From: Globodera rostochiensis | Taxonomy: Eukaryota > Nematoda > Chromadorea > Rhabditida > Heteroderidae | Direction: 5' to 3' | Assembly (NCBI GenBank): GCA_018350325.1 | Contig: JAEVLN010000001.1 | Coordinates: forward strand, 671,501-735,500 | Length of the DNA: 64,000 nucleotides | Shown: positions 48,901 to 60,500 of the stretch, in pieces | Position numbering within the stretch: position 1 is the stretch's first letter | How the letters are laid out: each line of letters opens with the position of its first letter | Made by a program: the position numbers and the translations under genes | The notes under the pieces: generated by a model | Told to the model about the DNA's origin: nothing | The model's input: only the letters and a program-made list of their open reading frames with translations | Database searches by the model: none

Positions 48901-51900
48901 GCTCCGTCGCTGCTGCACGCCGGCACTGCGCACGCTTCGACTGTGGAACTGCGGGCGTTACTTGGCCGACTACGCGTCGTCCAAGCAGCGCAAGTGGCCA
49001 GCATTTTGTCCGCGCCCATGGCGCCTGCTGTTGCCCGACCTGCTCGCGCTGCCGCACCTGCGTCGACTGCACGTGCTCGACTCCGTCACCCCCGAGGGGT
49101 CGTCGTCGTCGTCGCCGTCGTCATCTTCCAACGATCAGCATCAATTTCCGGACTTCTCCGATGCATTGGCGAAAGCGATCAATGCGGTAAAAATTTACAA
49201 AAACAATTGTTTTTTGTACATAATTTGCCCCCCCCCCCTCCCGCGTTTCAGCCCCTCGAGGAGCTGCAGTTGACCGCGTGCCGCTTGCCGTTGAGTGCGC
49301 TTCAGCTGTTGCGCTTCCGTTGCGCGCATTCATTGCGACGGTTGGCCATCGGCTGCACCTGGGGCAATGAGCGCAAGCGCGAGCTGTACCTGCGCGAGTT
49401 GAGCAATTTCAAGGCGCTTGCCGACTTGGACTTGCCGCCCTTCCTCTTCTGCCTCGCCAACCATCCAAAACCTGATCAACATGTTCAACAACTGTTTGAA
49501 CAGCTTCCACAGCTGAAGGCCATCGGATTCAGGTACAGGGCGGCGACGAGGCCCCCGAAGGGTTGAGGAGCAAACCCAAAAATTGGCATTCTGTTAACCT
49601 GCCCCCGAGGGGTCGAGGAGCAACCCCAAAAATTGGCATTCTGTTAACCTGCCCCCGAAGGGTTGAGGAGCAAGCCAATAAATTGGCATCCTGTTAACCT
49701 GCCCCCGAGGGGTCGAGGAGCAACGCCAAAATTGGCATTCTGTTAACCACTATGTGTGCGTGCCATTCAATGTCCGCGCACTTTTTCATGTGCCATTGCG
49801 TTAACTGAAGAATGAATGCCCCCCTCTCTTTTTTAGGCATTCCAAATCGTCCGTACTGTTCCGCTTCATCGAACACCATTTGCCTGATCAGATCAGAGCT
49901 TTGCGCGTCCACCACAGTGTCCATCGGATGCCCAACTTTGCTGAACTGGGCCATCCCGCTGCGCCCCCGTTGACCAGCCCGAAGCCGTGCCTGTCCATCC
50001 GTTCTGGCTCCATTCTGTTTGGCCATGGCACCGGGTCGCCGGACAGTCAGCGGTAAGCGGACATTGGGAAAATGTTAAGGACCCATTCATTTTAGGGCCC
50101 GACCTCTCGGGGACGGGAAAGTCGGGGGTTGGAGAGGTCGGGGTTTGCCATGTCGGGGGGGGGGGGGTCGGGGACGTCCAAATTTTCAGGGTCGGGTTGG
50201 CCATGTCGGGGATTGGGGTCGGAGACGTCCAAATTTTCACGGTCGGGGAGTCCAGGGTTGGCCATGTCGGGGATTGGGGTCGGGGACGTCCAAATTTTCA
50301 CGGTCGGGGAGTCCAGGGTTGGCCATGTCGGGGAGGGGTCGGGGACGTCCAAATTTTCACGGTCGGGGAGTCCAGGGTTGGCCATGTCGAGAATTGGGGT
50401 CGGAGACGTCCAAATTTTCGAGGTCTGGTAGGCCGGGGTTGGCCATGTCGGGGATTGGGGTCGGGGACGTCCAAATTTTCACGGTCGGGGAGTCCAGGGT
50501 TGGCCATGTCGGGGATTGGGGTCGGGGACGTCCAAATTTTCACGGTCGGGGAGTCCAGGGTTGGCCATGTCGAGAATTGGGGTCGGAGACGTCCAAATTT
50601 TCGAGGTCTGGTAGGCCGGGGTTGGCCATGTCGGGGATTGGGGTCGGGGACGTCCAAATTTTCACGGTCGGGGAGTATGTCGGGGCTCGGGGTTGGGGAC
50701 CAACCCTAATTCATTTTTCTTTCTCTCAGGGGTCTGCTGCAGAAGAAGGGCTCCATCGTGTCCCAGCGTTCATCGCTGCTCAGCTCCTCGTACTCGTCCG
50801 TCCGCTCCGATTCGGTCTCCTCCTCCTCCACTGGTGCCGGCGCCGCCGCCTTCCAGTGCCATTCGTCGTCCTCGCTTCGTTCGGCCGGCATCTCCTCCTC
50901 CACCGCCGGTGGTTCAGCCACCGTCGTGCCCGTACTGCTCCGCCGCTCGTGCCAGCCCGGCGGCGGCGGCGGTGGCTCTTCTACCGTAACCGGCTCGTCC
51001 CCGGCGGCGTCGTCGTCCACCATAACCTCGTCCACTTCGTCCCTTGGCGGCCACCACCTCCAGCAGCACAAGTCACCGCCGTCCGCGCAGCAGCCAGCGC
51101 CGGCGGTTGGCCAACACCGGTGCAAATCGCTGTCCCTGGGCGGCGAAGTGGGCGGCGCCTGCGGCGGCGGCATCACCAGCAACAGCTCGAACACCGTGCC
51201 CAAGAAGGGGTCCAAGTCCAACTCAATGCCCTCCTCCAGCACATGGTTCGTCCCGTCCGGGCTTTTTGATTGGCCATACAATTTTTGTTTTCCAACATTT
51301 TAGGTGCACTCTGAGCACACGACCAACCGCCAATCACCGCGAGGGCACCAACGATGCGCAACAATGGCATTTGTCAAGTAGCGCGCGCGACGATGCCGTC
51401 GACAACACGGCGGCGGCAGCAGCGACGGCACAAAGCGTTGCGGAACGACTGGCGCGTCGTCGGCTCACAATTGTGGCGGTGGCGGAGGAGCGCATTGGCG
51501 GCAGACGGCGCCGCCAGCGCACGGACGGCGGCAGCGGACTGCGCGAGCATTGGCATTCCGGCATCAAAATTGTCTACGTAAGCTGCTTTTGTATGGTTGT
51601 TATTCTGCTGGTTAAAAAAACGCCTCGGGCGGGGGGCCAAAGATCACGTCCATAAAGAAAGGCACCCCCCACCCACCCGGGTAGCTCAGTGTGGAAGAAC
51701 TCTGAGTTTGGGAGGAAGGTCGTGGGTTCGAGTCCCACCTGCTGCCGGGGGTTTACCATTTTGCGCCCTATTTTTACTCATTTGAAACTGCTCTGCTTGT
51801 CACTGATTGATCGGCCCAGACCACGGTCTGATCACTTTCACACCTTGAGCATGATCACTGACTTTCTGCTTCTCGTTTTTCTCTGGCGGTTCCGGTTTTT

Positions 51901-52434
51901 CAAAACGGTTCCGGATTTTCACGGTTCCGGAACCGTTGGAACCGGCACCGGAACTGGGAAATCACTGATCATGATTAGTGTTCGGCACGATACGATAAAT
52001 TCGATAATTATCGCGATAAATTTTTCGATAATTATCGCGATACTATCGATCGAAGAAAATCCGGATATTTCGATTCGATAACGATAATTTATCGAAATAT
52101 CGTATCGTTTATCGATCGAAGCCATTTGCCGAACACTGATCATGATGAACACGGAGGACGGGCTGGCACAAAGAGATTAAGTAGGTATGATGTCATTGTT
52201 GAACTGTTTCAGGTTTGCCCGTCCGAGGCTCGGCACTCGCAGGACGTGTTGGGTCGCATGGGCTCGCCCATCGAAGCGCCATTCATGTACTATGGCAACA
52301 AAAGCTGTGCCATGGCCAGTGCCAAAAATGAAAAGGTGCGCTTCGTTGACGGCGACATTGTTTGCCCGTTGCCGCTTTCCGAGTTTGGCATGGAGTCGGA
52401 CTACGAAAACGAGGAGGACGAGGCGGATGAATGA
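45963..52434 (+). CDS. F-box protein with polyQ and Ser-rich regions
   Basis: Exons: 45963-46191, 46257-46405, 46849-47002, 47304-47577, 48889-49186, 49252-49532, 49837-50052, 50730-51245, 51304-51577, 52213-52434; 870 residues. Two polyQ tracts lie in the first two exons. LNWAEDLPSNIWQRIGTM and DRMRMAQCCKRMRDAV form an F-box, the SKP1-binding motif of SCF ubiquitin ligases. The next 300 residues contain leucine-rich segments (LRTLRLWNC, LPHLRRLHVLD, LEELQLTACRL, LRRLAIGCTW) consistent with degenerate LRRs that would bind substrate. Exon 8 is Ser/Gly-rich and disordered. The C-terminus (MGSPIEAPFMYYGNKS, then an acidic tail EDEADE) is compact. I know no named ortholog. Introns 3, 4, 6, 7 and 9 carry repeats or fold-back elements. 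Confidence 0.85.
47044..47273. mobile_element. 230-bp fold-back element (GATCGAGA family)
   Basis: AATTAGAGATCGGA at 47044 is matched inverted by TCCTATCTCTAATT ending at 47273 (one mismatch). The interior is made of GATCGAGATT and GAGAATCTCG motifs, themselves near-palindromic. A related piece is in an RGS intron near 62010-62110. Confidence 0.6.
47683..48512. mobile_element. 830-bp fold-back element with 23-bp perfect terminal inverted repeats
   Basis: CTATATAGTAGTGATGCACG(AGA) at 47683-47705 recurs exactly inverted at 48490-48512. Next to each end are blocks of GGTCTCGAGTCTCGACTCGA and TCTCGGTCTCGG. The centre includes a second, different repeat (48170-48260). No transposase is encoded. 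Confidence 0.75.
48515..48880. repeat. TACGATTACAGTACC-type repeats
   Basis: Irregular repeats of (C)TACGATTACAGTACC and CGCTTACTGTACAAATTA fill the rest of F-box intron 4; similar sequence lies left of the fold-back element (47600-47680). Confidence 0.7.
49555..49735. repeat. 58-60-bp tandem repeat in F-box intron 6
   Basis: Four units containing GCCCCCGAGGGGTCGAGGAG and AATTGGCATTCTGTTAACCT. Confidence 0.85.
50095..50712. repeat. Minisatellite in F-box intron 7
   Basis: About nine units of roughly 61 bp with GGCCATGTCGGGGATTGGGG and TCGGGGACGTCCAAATTTTC. The same sequence family, in the opposite orientation, occurs at 61838-61935, and short relatives at 43800-43895 and 63950-64000. Confidence 0.9.
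51676..51750 (+). pseudogene. tRNA-like sequence (pseudo-tRNA or SINE head)
   Basis: GGGTAGCTCAGTGTGG looks like an A box and GGGTTCGAGTCCCACC contains a perfect B box and T-arm. The acceptor stem does not pair (the sequence before TAGCTC is not complementary to that after the T-arm) and no clean anticodon stem forms, so a functional tRNA is unlikely. Lies in F-box intron 9. Confidence 0.45.
51968..52146. mobile_element. 179-bp fold-back element (CGATAATTATCG family)
   Basis: ATCATGATTAGTGTTCGGCA (51968-51987) is matched inverted by TGCCGAACACTGATCATGAT (52127-52146), one mismatch. The interior is a chain of TCGATAATTATCGCGATA palindromes. Confidence 0.7.
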
Positions 52435-52780
52435 AGCGAAGGAGGGGATATGCCCGGCAGGGATGAAGCGAAAGAAGATGTGCCCGGAAGGGATGAAGCG
52501 AAAGAAGATGTGCCCGGAAGGGATAAAGCGGGGGAAGGATCTGCCCGGCAGGGATGAAGCGGAAGAAGATGTGCCCGGCAGGGATGAAGCGGAAGAAGGA
52601 TGTGCCCGGCAGGGATAGAGATGTGTCCGGAAGGGATGAAGCGGGAGAAGGGTATGCCCGGAAGGGATGAAGCGGGAGAAGGATATGCCCGGAAGGGATG
52701 AAGCGAAAAGAGATGTGCCCGGAAGGGATGAAGCGGCGAAGGTTATGCCCGGAAGGGATGAAGCGGAAGAAGAATGAATT
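52435..52780. repeat. GGATGAAGCGGAAGAAG-type repeat after the F-box stop
   Basis: About thirteen units of 25-28 bp (GGATGAAGCG, AAGAAGATGTGCCCGGAAG). They begin within 15 bp of the stop codon and so are probably in the 3'UTR. Confidence 0.9.
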
Positions 52781-53408
52781 TGTTGATGTTTCTATACGGA
52801 TCGGCGCTGTTGATGAACTTAATGGTCTACAAATATGTTAAGATTCCGGGTGATCAGAGCTGATCAGAAATGTTAAACCAAACACATTCCCCCCTCCCCC
52901 ACCCCTCCCAGAACCTTTTACATATTTTGAAACGTCCCGTCCATTCACGGCACATTTTGTTAGCCCTCCCCACTTTCTGAAGCAGGTCAATCGTCAGGTT
53001 AAAGCGTAAAGCACCCCCTAAAGGGTTTTTTCTCACCTCCCCCCCCCGCCCATAATTAAATTGTTTAAATACGCAACAACAACAAGCAAAGTGTTACGGT
53101 GTTAATGTTAATGTTAATTCAATATACAGTAATATTTATTCCCCTCCCTCCCCCCCCCCGCGGCAATTATTGTGCAATTTGTGCGATGGCATATCAAAAA
53201 AAAATGTTTGTTGTAAATAGGCATTTAAATATTTGTGATAAAAGACTATTCCACCAGCAGCCAATTCTATGCTTTTTGAATTTGAAATATTTTATTGGAG
53301 ACGGTGCGGCTTTTTGTCTGAGCCGGGACTGAATTGTCAGTTGCGTCGCCATTATAGGGGACGGTAAAGGAGACAAGTGCCAATTCAGTCCCGAGACGCG
53401 TTTGATTT

Positions 53409-53833
53409 AGTGTAGGCCGGGATCGGGATTTTTGATAAAAACCGGGGTCGGGATTGACCGGAATCGTGAAAGCCGGGATCGGACTGACCGGGATCGGGAT
53501 TGACCGGGATCGTGAAAGCTGGAATCGGGATTGACCGGGATTGTGAAAGCCGGGATCGGGATCAGCATCTTGAACCGGAACCGGGATCGGGATTTCGCTT
53601 TTTCAAAAACCCGGGATCGGGACTACGACTTTTCAAAAACCGGGACCGGGATCGGGATTTCGCTTTTTCAAAAGCCGAGATCGGGATCGGGATTACGACT
53701 TTTCAAAAACCGGGACCGGGATTGGGATTTCGCTTTTTCAAAAGCCGGGATCGGGATTACGACTTTTCAAAAACCGCGACCGGAATCGGGATTCCAAAAA
53801 CCGGGATAATCCCGCCCGATCCCGGCCTACTCT
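53409..53833. mobile_element. 425-bp fold-back element (CCGGGATCGGGA family)
   Basis: AGTGTAGGCCGGGATCGGG at the left end matches inverted CCCGATCCCGGCCTACTCT at the right end (one mismatch). The interior is GACCGGGATCGGGATT and CGCTTTTTCAAAAACCGGGA repeats. Confidence 0.65.
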
Positions 53834-54540
53834 AGTTTGATTCCGTCGCACTTCTAAACTATTGTAAAAGATTCGGCAGTGTTCTGGTCAACAATTGTGC
53901 CGTCGCCTGAGCTGAACCGGGCAACTTGGCGCGCCGGCCTTCTCGGCGCCGTCAGTCACATAACTTTGGCATTAAAAGCAAAAAGTCTGGTGCCCCCGGC
54001 GATATTGTCATGGGCAACTGACTTAGTTTGGTGGTAGAGCCCCTTAGGGGAAAGGTAATTAAATAGGGGGCACCACCAATGGACTGAATGAATCGGCCAG
54101 AATTATGTGGGAAGGCTCCAATTGTGTGACAATGACAAATTGGAAGCCAATTTTATGCTTTGTTCCCCCACCCCCTCCCCCGAGGGGGGATTTGTATGTA
54201 TTTGGCACAGAGTGCCACGTCGATTTGTATGTATTGGCACAGAGTGCCACGTCGATTTGTATGTATTGGCACAGAGTGCCACGGGAAAATCCCAAAATTT
54301 CGCATTACCAATTCCCCTAATATTTGTAATCCAATCCCGGTTTGGCCATGTTGGCACCTTTTTTTGCATTTATCGGCACGCATTTTTGCTCAATTATTTT
54401 CCATTGAGCCGTCGTCATTTTGTGGTACAATTTCCGACAATTTCTGCAAAAATTCCATAATCTGTTTATGCGTGCGCTTGCTTTAAAACGATTTAAACAT
54501 TGGCAAAAACGCCATAAAAAAAATTGTGCCAAAAAATTTA

Positions 54541-57500
54541 ATGGCATTTCCTTCGGGCGTTTTCGGCACTGATTTTTTGAGTGAAAAAATTGGGTCGATG
54601 GCACCACACGTAATTTTTGTACATTTGCCAATTGTCTAACAAAATTTTTGAGGCAATTTTGTAACAAATCCCCGCAGGCGCTGTGTTTGCCCGTCGTCCG
54701 CCGCCCTCTCCCAGAATTGACCGGGCGGCACCAACAAAAAGAGGTGGGAAAAGCAGTCGGTCTCGCGCAGCAATGTGGCGCACATATACGGGCACTTTCA
54801 CGCCGAAAAGGTTGGCTGATTTTAATTGGGCGGCCAATGTTTTGTCGGTTATTGAAATGGTCGCTACAATTTGCCAACAAAACGCTAGTTTAAAACTTGA
54901 AAGGTAGCGCCAAAAACTTTTGCTTCAATCCTTTGAGTCTTACCGTTTGAGTCCCTCTCTGGCCAGTTGAGTCCTGGGGCCTATTTCAATTCTCGTCGTA
55001 TCTGCGATAAGATGTCGTATCGTGTAAAAAAGCTGTTTCAATTCATCGTTTCTACGACATTTCATCGCATTTACGACATCGTACTTACGATGAGCTAAAA
55101 ATCGTAAATACGTAAACTGTTTCAATTAAATTATAAGATACGACAATCACATCAGTGATATCCGATGCCCTGAATTATTGTCACAAAAGAGAATATTTAA
55201 CTAAAATTCTCAAATTAATTTTAAATAATAAATAAAATATTTATGTATACTTAATTAAATTGCCAAACGGTGTTCTTTTCAAAAATGTTGGAATAATAAC
55301 CTTTGAGGGATGAATAAATCTTTTTATTGCCCCAATTGAGTCCCAGTTGAGTCCTGCCTCAATTGAGTCGGGCTATCAACCGTCCCCCAGACTCAGCCGG
55401 CCAGATCCAAAATTTTGTTATAATTTTAAATGGATTAAACAACGTCGCAATCATTTTCATTTAACAATTCATTGGGATAAAAAGACAATTAGTTGCCCGG
55501 GTTACTTAATAACATTGGCATTGTGGACAATGTGCCATTATTTGTATTGCCACGGGAGTATAAAATTGCCTGAGAATTCATTTGCCCATACCCCGGGGGG
55601 TGAGGGGGGGGGGGGGGGAATGGCATCATTATAAGATGCCATCCCCCGACCCTTGACATGTTCCCCCGCGCGAGTCTCTAACTTTTTCCCGGGGTTGGCA
55701 CCCTGACTCCGATAACCCCGACCCCTGGTCCCCGAAGATTTTGCATCAATCCCTGACCCAAATCCCCGACAGTGAGTGCCATCCCCGACAATGAGTGCCA
55801 TCCCCGACAGTGAGTGCCTTTCCCGACAACCCCGACTCCTAACCCGATCCCCGACAATCCCGACTCCTACCCCGATCCCCGACAACCCCGACTCCTAACC
55901 CGATCCCCGACAACCCCGACTCCTAACCCGATCCCCGACAACCCCAACTCCTAACCCGATCCCCGACAACCCCGACTCCTAACCCGATCCCCGACAACCC
56001 CGACTCCTAACCCGATCCCCGGCAACCCCGACTCCTAACCCGATCCCCGACAACCCCGACTCCTAACCCGATCCCCGACAACCCCGACTCCTAACCCGAT
56101 CCCCGACAACCCCGACTCCTAACCCGATCCCCGACAACCCCGACTCCTAACCCGATCCCCGACAACCCCGACTCCTAACCCGATCCCCGACAACCCCAAC
56201 TCCTAACCCGATCCCCGACAACCCCGACTCCTAACCCGATCCCCGACAACCCCGACTCCTAACCCGATCCCCGGCAACCCCGACTCCTAACCCGATCCCC
56301 GACAACCCCGACTCCTAACCCGATCCCCGACAACCCCGACTCCTAACCCGATCCCCGACAACCCCGACTCCTAACCCGATCACCGACAACCCCGACTCCT
56401 AACCCGATCCCCGACAACCCCGACTCCTAACCCGATCACCGACAACCCCGACTCCTAACCCGATCCCCGACAACCCCGACTCCTAACCCGATCCCCGACA
56501 ACCCCGACTCCTAACCCGATCACCGACAACCCCGACTCCTAACCCGATCCCCGACAACCCCGACTCCTAACCCGATCACCGACAACCCCGACTCCTAACC
56601 CGATCCCCGACAACCCCGACTCCTAACCCGATCCCCGACAACCCCGACTCCTAACCCGATCCGCGACAACCCCGACTCCTAACCCGATCACCGACAACCC
56701 CGACTCCTAACCCGATCCCCGACAACCCCGACTCCTAACCCGATCACCGACAACCCCGACTCCTAACCCGATCCCCGACAACCCCGACTCCTAACCCGAT
56801 CCCCGACTTTTCCCTCCCCGAACGTCAGGGTGTCTGTCAACCCTATTCAAAATTAATGAAAAAACCTTTGGGCAAACCCCCGAAAAAGTCCGGAATGAGC
56901 TCCCCCAAAAAGTCGGGGTCAGGACTTAACCCTCTCTCTACCTTAACCACTCATGTGGCAAATGCCAACAGAATTTGTGTCTAATTGCCCCCGGGGGCGA
57001 CAAAACTAACTATCCGGTGTGCCCCGCAATTTTGCTTTGAGGAGGGCACAAATTTTGTGTGCCCAACAATTTTGTTTGGATGCCCCCTCCCCTCCTCTCC
57101 CGGGATTATTTGGCATGGTGGGTGAAGAAGATGCCGCAATTAAGCAGCTATTAGCCCCCCAACCACACCGGACGACGGGTGGCGCGTCCGTTTCCCCCCC
57201 CCCCTCCGCCGTTTACCTCCCGCCCATTAAGCCGTCCCCGCGGGGCATGCCTTTTTCTTCCACACCCTTTGTTGTAGCCGCCCGCCCCCGACGATGGCAT
57301 TATTTTCGCTTCCTTTTTTTATTGCTTCTGTTCGCGGATGAACCCAGAGAACATTGTGTGTCAAGAATTTGTGCTTTTTATGTTTGGCATTTTAAGCTGC
57401 CAATTACAGGGACAAAATGTCTCACGGACAAAAGCTCCCACTCCCACGGACAAAAGGACCCACTCCCACGGACAAAAGGTCCCACGGACAAAAGATCCCA

Positions 57501-60500
57501 CGGACAAAATGCCCCAGGGACAAACGGACCCACTCCCACGGACAAATGCCCCAGGGACAAAAGTTCCCAAGGACAAAAGTTCACAGGGACAAAAGCTCCC
57601 AGGGCCAAATGTTCCCAGGGACAAAAGTTCCCATGGACAAAAGTTCCCATGGACAAAATGCCCCAGGGACAAAAGTTCCCAGGGACAAAAGATCCCACGA
57701 GACAAAAATGTCGTTCTAAATCTGAACTGTATAAAGTCCAAACCCCGCACGCAATGTACTGCTCCAAGTCTACGCCATGCCAATTTTGTGACTTTTAGAA
57801 AGAGTTCAGCCGCCGTTCATTCGTCTCGAGCTAACGGCCCTGCGGCGTCCTCATCCGCGCACCCAAAGCAACGGCCTGCGACACTTCCGCGACGCTCCTC
57901 GTCCCTTGACCTTGACGAACTCATCCAACAGGTGGAGAAGCAGCAACAAATTGGTGGACGAGTAAGCAGCACAATTGTTGAACACGTAACAGAACAACCG
58001 GTAGACGAACCGCCGCCACCACCACAACAGCACGAGAAGGAAGAGGAGGAGGAGGAGGAGGAGGAGGTGAGTGTGATCAGTGATCAGAACATCCCAGGGA
58101 TGTAAAACCGGAGTCAAAAAAAAAAATAGCCCAAAAAAATATCCGGAAATTACAAAATCTTAAAAATTAATTTTTTTTTTTCCCCCACCAATACTGATCC
58201 AAAAACTACATGTTCGAAAAACTGGAAACTGGAATCCGGTTCTACCGATGAAGCGGGGATCCCCGTTTTTGGGGAAGAGCAAACCGGGGATCCCCCCCCC
58301 CCGTTTTTTGGGGATGAGCAAACCGGGGATCCCCGTTTTTGAGGATGAGCAAACCGGGGATCCCCCCCCCCGTTTTTTGGGGATGAGCAAACCGGGGATC
58401 CCCGTTTTTGAGGATGAGCAAACCGGGGATCCCCCCCCCCCGTTTTTTGGGGATGAGCAAACCGGGGATCCCCGTTTTTGGGGATGAGCAAACCGGGGAT
58501 CCCCGTTTTTGGGGCAAACCGGGGATCCCCCCCCCCCCCGTTTTTTGGGGAAGAGCAAACCGGGGATCCCCGTTTTTGGGGCAAACCGGGGATCCCCCCC
58601 CCCCGTTTTTGGGGATGAGCAAACCGGGGACCCCCCCCCCCCCCCGTTTTTTGGGGAAGAGCAAACCGGGGATCCCCGTTTTTGGGGATGAGCAAACCGG
58701 GGATCCCCGTTTTTGGGGCAAACCGGGGATCCCCCCCCCCCCGTTTTTTGGGGAAGAGCAAACCGGGGATCCCCGTTTTTGGGGCAAACCGGGGACCCCC
58801 CCCCCCCCGTTTTTGGGGATGAGCAAACCGGGTATCCCCCACCCCGTTTTTGGGGATGAGCAAACCGGGGATCCCCCCCCCCCCGTTTTTTGGGGATGAG
58901 CAAACCGGGTATCCCCCACCCCGTTTTTTGGGGATGAGCAAACCGGGTATCCCCCCCCCCTGTTTTTGGGGATGAGCAAACCGGGGACCCCCCCCCCCCC
59001 CGTTTTTGGGGATGAGCCAAACCGGGGAAGGGAGACGGGGACGGGGATGAGAATGGCCGGGGATCCCCTGCCCCCCCCCCCTCCGGCTCCAACCCTTTGG
59101 TGGCTTAAACATTTTTTTGCAATATTTCTAAAATTTTGTTTTCATAAGCACAGACCAGCAACAACAGCACGCACAGTGCGCAGCAGCCCCGTCACTGGGC
59201 CAATTCCGTTTTTGTCGACCCCACCGCGCCGTCCATCGGCGCTTCTGTCTCATCCGCGCAACAGTGGCGTGCATCGCCCCCGGCGCTTTTTGTTGCGCAA
59301 AAGCAATCGCAGCAACAGGCAAAAGGGGCGCGGCTGGCTGGCCTCCAGTCCCTTCCTTGGGGCTTTTGAAGCGTTCCCCTTGGGGGGGGGGCTTATGAAG
59401 CGTTCCCCATGGGGGGTTTTGAAGCGTACCCCTTGGGTTTGAACCGGTCCCCTTACTATTAGGGGATTTTCAAGCGTCCCCCTTGGGGGCTTTTGAAGCG
59501 TTCCCCTTGGGGGGTTTTGAACCGGTCCCCTTACTATTAGGGGGTTTTGAAGCGTCCCCCTTGGGGGCTTTTGAAGCGTTCCCCTTGGGTTTGAACCGGT
59601 CCCCTTACTATTAGGGGATTTTGAAGCATCCCCCATGGGGGGTTTTGAAGCGTCCCCCTTGGGGGCTTTTGAAGCGTTCCCCTTGGGGGGTTTTGAAGCG
59701 TCCCCCTTGGGGGCTTTTGAAGCGTCCCCCTTGGGGGCTTTTGAAGCGTTCCCCTTGGGGGGTTTTGAACCGGTCCCCTTACTATTAGGGGGTTTTGAAG
59801 CGTCCCCCTTGGGGGCTTTTGAAGCGTTCCCCTTGGGTTTGAACCGGTCCCCTTACTATTAGGGGATTTTGAAGCATCCCCCATGGGGGGTTTTGAAGCG
59901 TCTCCCTTGGGGGCTTTTGAAGCGTTCCCCTTGGGGGGTTTTGAACCGGTCCCCTTACTATTAGGGGGTTTTGAAGCGTCCCCCTTGGGGGCTTTTGAAG
60001 CGTCCCCCTTGGGGGGTTTTGAACCGGTCCCCTTACTATTAGGGGGTTTTGAACCGTTCCCCTTGGGGGCTTTTGAAGCGTCCCCCTTGGGGGCTTTTGA
60101 AGCGTCCCCCTTGGGGGGTTTTGAACCGGTCCCCTTACTATTAGGGGGTTTTGAACTGTTCCCCTTGGGGGGTTTTGAACCGGTCCCCTTACTATTAGCG
60201 GGTGTTGAACCGTTCCCCTTGGGGGGTTTTGAACCGGTCCCCTTACTATTAGCGGGTTTTGAAGCGTTCCCCTTGGGGGGTTTTGAAGCAAAGAATCATG
60301 AAAATTGTTGTGTTTGTTCGAATTTCTTGAGCCCCCATAATTTTCGGGGTTTTTTCCCCGTCAAATTTCCTCCCCCCCCCCCGCCCAATTTGTGTGCCAT
60401 TTAGGTGAGTAGCAGCATCAATCAGCTGTCCGTGCCGTCGCCGTCGCCGACCAACTCAGAACGGGAGGAGGGCAGTGCCGCAAGTGTTGACGAAGGACAA

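Larger units (their letters stand above)
52435..54540. other. Intergenic between F-box and RGS genes
   Basis: Begins with a tandem repeat (52435-52780), then C-runs, a fold-back element (53409-53833) and three short GTATTGGCACAGAGTGCCAC repeats (54190-54285). No gene seen. Confidence 0.55.

Noticed and set aside
53500..53835. Asp/Gly/Ile repeat frames
   Set aside because: Translation of the CCGGGATCGGGA fold-back element.
58150..59112. Three overlapping minus-strand open frames of 245-320 residues rich in Gly and Pro
   Set aside because: They translate the CAAACCGGGGATCC minisatellite in all frames; the array is in an intron of the RGS gene on the other strand.
59537..60404. Long repetitive open frames on both strands
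   Set aside because: Pure translation of the 24-bp intron minisatellite; a repeat unit divisible by three leaves frames open by chance.
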